Source of the DNA: Anaerolineaceae bacterium UBA5365
Lineage (GTDB): Bacteria > Chloroflexota > Anaerolineae > Anaerolineales > Anaerolineaceae
NCBI GenBank assembly: GCA_002407905.1
Contig: DHPL01000064.1
Location: 6,493-28,682, forward strand
Reading direction: 5' to 3'
DNA: 22,190 nucleotides
Shown here: positions 19,176 through 22,190 of the stretch, piece after piece
How positions within the stretch are numbered: the first letter of the stretch is position 1
Layout: every line of letters starts with the position of its first letter
Translations under genes and position numbers: made by a program
Notes under the pieces: model-generated
Seen by the model: the letters and a program-made list of their open reading frames with translations, nothing else
Told to the model about the DNA's origin: nothing
The model's database searches: none

Positions 19176-21438
19176 TACCCTTGAGGCGCAACTGCGCTCC
19201 AGGATTAACGTTTCGCAGCCGAAGGTTGCATTTCAAAACCGATTGGAAGCCCAGCTTGGGCAGGCCTGGGACGAGGCCGCTGAAGCGGAGGCAGTCCGCC
19301 CGAAACCTCGTTTGGCCTGGGCAGGATTGGCGGCATTATTGGTGCTGGGTATTCTGGTGCTGGCCGCCGGGCCGGCAGCAGTTTGGGCGCAGATCCGCGG
19401 GCTTTTGGGCTTTGTACCTGGCGTTGGGGTAGTGGACTCCAACGCGCCCCTGCGCGTGCTGGCAGAACCCGTGCGGGTGACGCGGGACGGCATCAGTCTG
19501 GAAGTTAATAGCGCCATGGTCAGCCCCGAAGTAAGTTACCTGGATTACCAGGTCTTTGGTGTGCCGGCTTCGGCGCTTGCCCCGGATGGTCAGGTGCAAA
19601 CCTGTACACAGGAGGCTTATTTGCGCCTTCCGGATGGCAGCCGCCTGCAGCGCAGAGGCCCGGCCTGGCCCGGCCTCCCCAGTGATCTGACCACGGTGAC
19701 CCTGGTGGTCCCCTGCCTGGAGGGCACCCGCGAAGGCACGGTGCCAGAGGGATGGGAGCTGAAACTGCGCCTGATCACCCCGGACGAAGCCCCTGTACAA
19801 TTGCCCCTTCTGGAAGTCATCCGCGCCACACCCACCACAGGGCCAGCTGCCGAGGCGGCAACAGACGAAGCCAATCTGGCCAATCCGGGCTGGGCCTTTG
19901 AAGTGAGCACCGTGATCGAGACCCCGCGGGGCTACATTTTGGCTGGCCCGGGCCTGCAGGGCAACTTGAGTGACCGTATTGAGATCATGCATCCCGTCAG
20001 CGTGAAGGACGCACAAGGCCGGGCTGTTCCCGCCGCGCTGCCAGCGGAATTCCCAAAGCTGCACCAGAGCGGAGCCATCCCCAACCATGCCTGGGCCATC
20101 CAGTTTGCATCGGAGGGTCTGGCTATGCCGCTGGAACTGAGCGCCGCAGTCGAGACCCAAAGAATGCAGATGATCGCGGTGGAACCAGTGCAGATAAGCC
20201 TGGATATGGATTCAGCGATCGAAGATGGGCAGGAAAGAAACTTTGACCAGGCCTTCGAACTGGGCGGAACACCGTTTCGCCTGGTGAGCATCCGGGCGGC
20301 CGCAGATGGTTACCGCTTTACGCTGGAAGCCCCCGGTGATGTGATCGACCTCGATTTGGAGGTTGAGGGGCACCCGGCTATTGGGGCCGGCGGGGGCGGC
20401 AGCGGCGGCCCAGCTGAAGGGGAGAGACATCTCATTGAGCTGAACCGGGTTTATGCCACACGCCCGATGGAATTGCAGCTGCGCCTGGTTGTTTCAGGAT
20501 ATACGCTCATGTCGGCGGCTGAAACGCGGGTGCACACCTTGAGTTGGACGCCATCTGCGGCCCACGCGCCTTATCTGCAAGCTGTTAAGCCTGCTGGCAG
20601 CGTTTGCCTGAGCCCGGATGGGCTGCAAATGGCCCTGGACACGCCATTTGCTGGGGCGGGCTGGGCGTACTTCTCGCGCAACGAAGGCGGCTCGCTGCCC
20701 AACCTCTACCGGGTTGATCTGGCGACGGGCGGGCAGAAGCTCCTGGCGGTGAACGTGGCCTGGCCGGCCATCGCTGCCTCCGGAGAGGCCCTGGCTTATC
20801 CCGGCGAGACCAGCGTGAAAGCCCTCTGGCTGGAACACCCCATGCCCTACGATCTGTCGCAGCAGGCCTTGCAAGTCAAATGGTCCCCCGATGGCCGCCA
20901 GTTGGCAGCACTGAGCATGCAAAGCAATGTACAAGACCAGCGTTTGGGGCTGATTTCAACGGACCTTAACAGCAGTTCGTACACCCAATTGCTGGATACG
21001 GGCTACGCTTACATCGCCGGGTGGATGCCGGATGGCAAAAGCGTGATCTTCCTGACTGCCGCGCTTAACCTGAATGGCTGGAAGGTGCAGCGTTACGATC
21101 TTGAGAACAAAGCGAACGAAGAGTTGTTTACCATGAATACGGGCACGATCAAGTACCTGGACCCGGAGCTTTCACCCGATGGTGAGTGGTTGGCTTACCG
21201 GGCGCTGGACAGCAGCTCGGTGCGCGTCGTGCGCCTGGACGGCAGCGAGGACCATCTGCTCGCGGAAAGTTTGCACGCCGTGGAGCTCAGTTGGGCCAGC
21301 CCGGAGCTGCTGGCGCTCAGCCTGAGCGGCATGCCCGCTGGGATGGAGCGCACCGTGCTGGTAAACATCAATACCTGCGCGGTGCAAGCCCTGCCCGAGG
21401 AATATAGCGGTACGGTGGCGGGGATCAAAATCGAGTAA
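19162..21438 (+). CDS. Single-pass membrane protein with PD40 beta-propeller end, probable anti-sigma factor
   Basis: The product has about 758 residues. A 50-residue cytoplasmic head (helical, with FQNRLEAQLGQAWDEAAEAE) is followed by one transmembrane helix (about 52-74), and everything after it should lie outside. Residues about 85-460 are beta-rich with no family I can name; they start with an Ala/Pro-rich FVPGVGVVDSN stretch and include a Gly-rich loop (GAGGGGSGGP). Residues about 470-745 contain repeats of the PD40/TolB-propeller type: CLSPDGLQMAL, KWSPDGRQLAAL, GWMPDGKSVIFL and ELSPDGEWLAYR. No HxxxCxxC zinc anti-sigma motif is present. ATG 19162 is chosen because GGAGG (19151-19155) lies 6 bases upstream; 19156 and 19165 are alternatives. 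Overlap with the ECF sigma gene and topology make it the likely anti-sigma regulator and sensor; this is inference. Confidence 0.75.
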   Translation: MMEINTLEAQLRSRINVSQPKVAFQNRLEAQLGQAWDEAAEAEAVRPKPRLAWAGLAALLVLGILVLAAGPAAVWAQIRGLLGFVPGVGVVDSNAPLRVLAEPVRVTRDGISLEVNSAMVSPEVSYLDYQVFGVPASALAPDGQVQTCTQEAYLRLPDGSRLQRRGPAWPGLPSDLTTVTLVVPCLEGTREGTVPEGWELKLRLITPDEAPVQLPLLEVIRATPTTGPAAEAATDEANLANPGWAFEVSTVIETPRGYILAGPGLQGNLSDRIEIMHPVSVKDAQGRAVPAALPAEFPKLHQSGAIPNHAWAIQFASEGLAMPLELSAAVETQRMQMIAVEPVQISLDMDSAIEDGQERNFDQAFELGGTPFRLVSIRAAADGYRFTLEAPGDVIDLDLEVEGHPAIGAGGGGSGGPAEGERHLIELNRVYATRPMELQLRLVVSGYTLMSAAETRVHTLSWTPSAAHAPYLQAVKPAGSVCLSPDGLQMALDTPFAGAGWAYFSRNEGGSLPNLYRVDLATGGQKLLAVNVAWPAIAASGEALAYPGETSVKALWLEHPMPYDLSQQALQVKWSPDGRQLAALSMQSNVQDQRLGLISTDLNSSSYTQLLDTGYAYIAGWMPDGKSVIFLTAALNLNGWKVQRYDLENKANEELFTMNTGTIKYLDPELSPDGEWLAYRALDSSSVRVVRLDGSEDHLLAESLHAVELSWASPELLALSLSGMPAGMERTVLVNINTCAVQALPEEYSGTVAGIKIE

Positions 21439-21486
21439 GCCTGGCCGCGGGGTGTTCAGCGCTGCCTGGCATTAAGGTTCCGGTGG

Positions 21487-21516
21487 AAAAAAAGCTGGCC
21501 CTTCATCAGGGCCAGC
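21487..21516 (-). terminator. Intrinsic terminator of the Ca2+ ATPase gene
   Basis: Read on the minus strand, GCTGGCCC (21516-21509) pairs with GGGCCAGC (21501-21494) around a 7-base loop, followed by seven T residues (21493-21487). This is a strong Rho-independent terminator placed 24 bases after the ATPase stop. On the plus strand the same stem is followed only by CTTATAG and would be a weak terminator for the anti-sigma gene. Confidence 0.9.
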
Positions 21517-21539
21517 CTTATAGCTTATTTCATGGTAAC

Positions 21540-22190
21540 TCAGGCGTTGCGTGCCTGGGCTTCGGCCTGGTACTTTTTGTAGGTCATGGTTTTCATGATC
21601 TCTGCGGCGATCGAAGGCAGGAAGATAAGCGGCAGGATCTCCAGCCAGTGCACCGGTTCGATAGGCAAAGTGCCGAAGATGTTCTGCAGGAAGGGCACGT
21701 AAACCACCAGAATAATCAGGGCCAGCGAGACCAGAACTGCCAGGTTCATATTCTTGTTGGTAAAGATGCCGATCTTGGTGAGCGGGTAGTACTCGCTGCG
21801 GGCGGTGTAGGCACGCAGGAGCTCGCTCATGGAAAGGGTCACAAAGGCATAAGTCTCGCTGAGGTGAACTGCCTCGGGCGCCGCGCCGCGCAATGCCCCG
21901 CCGCCCAGGAAGAAGGCGCCCAGGGTGGCGAGCGTGATGGCCACCGTCTGGACGATGATGCCGCGCATCATGTAACTATTGATAATTGGTTCGTCGGTTG
22001 GGCGGGGCGGGTGGTCCATGATGTCCGGGTCGCCTTTTTCGGAGCCCAGGGCCAGGGCCGGAGCGCCATCGGTCACCAGGTTCAGCCAGAGCAGCTGGAT
22101 GGGCGAGAGCGGCGTATTCCAACCGAAGACCGTGGCCAGGAAGATGATCATGATCTCCGCCACGTTGCAGCTCACCAGGTAGTAAACGAA
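21540..22190 (-). CDS. SERCA-type Ca2+-transporting P-type ATPase, C-terminal part
   Basis: The gene runs off the right edge; 216 residues of the C-terminal membrane region are visible, open to base 22190. They begin in helix M5 with FVYYLVSCNVAEIM, where Asn and Glu match the Ca2+ ligands of SERCA (N768, E771). M6 follows with LLWLNLVTDGAPALALG, whose Asn, Thr and Asp match N796, T799 and D800. DPDIMDHPPRP is the conserved cytosolic loop. Further helices include VTLSMSELLRAYTARSEYYP, with a Glu at about the place of SERCA E908. The end, LPLIFLPSIAAEIMK, is the usual last helix. All ligand positions favour Ca2+ export over Na+/K+ or H+ transport. The catalytic P and N domains lie outside the window. 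It is a single gene with its own terminator, convergent with the anti-sigma gene. Confidence 0.92.
   Translation of the reverse strand, partial: FVYYLVSCNVAEIMIIFLATVFGWNTPLSPIQLLWLNLVTDGAPALALGSEKGDPDIMDHPPRPTDEPIINSYMMRGIIVQTVAITLATLGAFFLGGGALRGAAPEAVHLSETYAFVTLSMSELLRAYTARSEYYPLTKIGIFTNKNMNLAVLVSLALIILVVYVPFLQNIFGTLPIEPVHWLEILPLIFLPSIAAEIMKTMTYKKYQAEAQARNA

Noticed and set aside
1..22190. CRISPR array, insertion sequence, integrase, prophage or toxin-antitoxin genes
   Set aside because: No spaced direct repeats, transposase or recombinase motifs, or terminal inverted repeats were seen; gene content and codon use look uniform throughout.

Overview
The window looks like a stretch of chromosome from a GC-rich, free-living bacterium, most likely a member of the Chloroflexota (Anaerolineae-like). 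This placement is inference. It rests on the SpoIIIAA-type ATPase fused to an R3H domain next to thymidylate kinase, a long two-half GNAT protein of a kind I associate with that phylum, a lipoprotein with a Pro/Thr-rich linker, and recurrent extended -10 promoters of the form TGGTANAAT. I see no rRNA, tRNA, CRISPR array, insertion sequence, prophage or integrase.

Layout. Positions 1-2918 (+) hold the end of a surface-glycan operon: a truncated CMP-sugar (NeuA-like) cytidylyltransferase, a 2-hydroxyacid dehydrogenase, a short-chain dehydrogenase and a DUF115/MAF-type protein, joined by overlaps or a short gap. After a gene-free gap come an XRE regulator and a small membrane protein behind a near-consensus promoter (3178-3877), closed by a good terminator. 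Two tandem, clearly paralogous family-2 glycosyltransferases follow (4007-5750), the first probably translated from a leaderless mRNA. Then a PfpI/DJ-1 protein, pdxS-pdxT (PLP synthase) and a GNAT-like protein (5887-8887).

Positions 9074-15487 (+) form a six-gene run with gaps of at most 25 bases: R3H/SpoIIIAA-like ATPase, tmk, a lipoprotein fusing a DsbA-like thioredoxin to a cyclophilin, a PrsW-like membrane protease, a PlsC-type acyltransferase and a rhomboid protease. The theme after tmk is folding, proteolysis and lipid synthesis at the cell envelope. Two small stand-alone genes follow (PhnB/VOC-like and SnoaL-like, 15601-16499). They converge on galE and a SAM methyltransferase on the minus strand (16547-18395).

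Divergent from the methyltransferase is an ECF sigma factor (18612-19175), translationally coupled to a 758-residue single-pass membrane protein. That protein has no zinc-binding anti-sigma motif but ends in PD40/TolB-like propeller repeats. I regard this pair as the most interesting system in the window: a probable sigma/anti-sigma switch with a large extracytoplasmic sensor, not far from a PrsW-like protease of the kind that cleaves anti-sigma factors in other bacteria. The window ends in the C-terminal membrane half of a SERCA-type Ca2+ P-type ATPase on the minus strand (21540-22190).

All calls come from reading the sequence and recalling family motifs. No database search was run.
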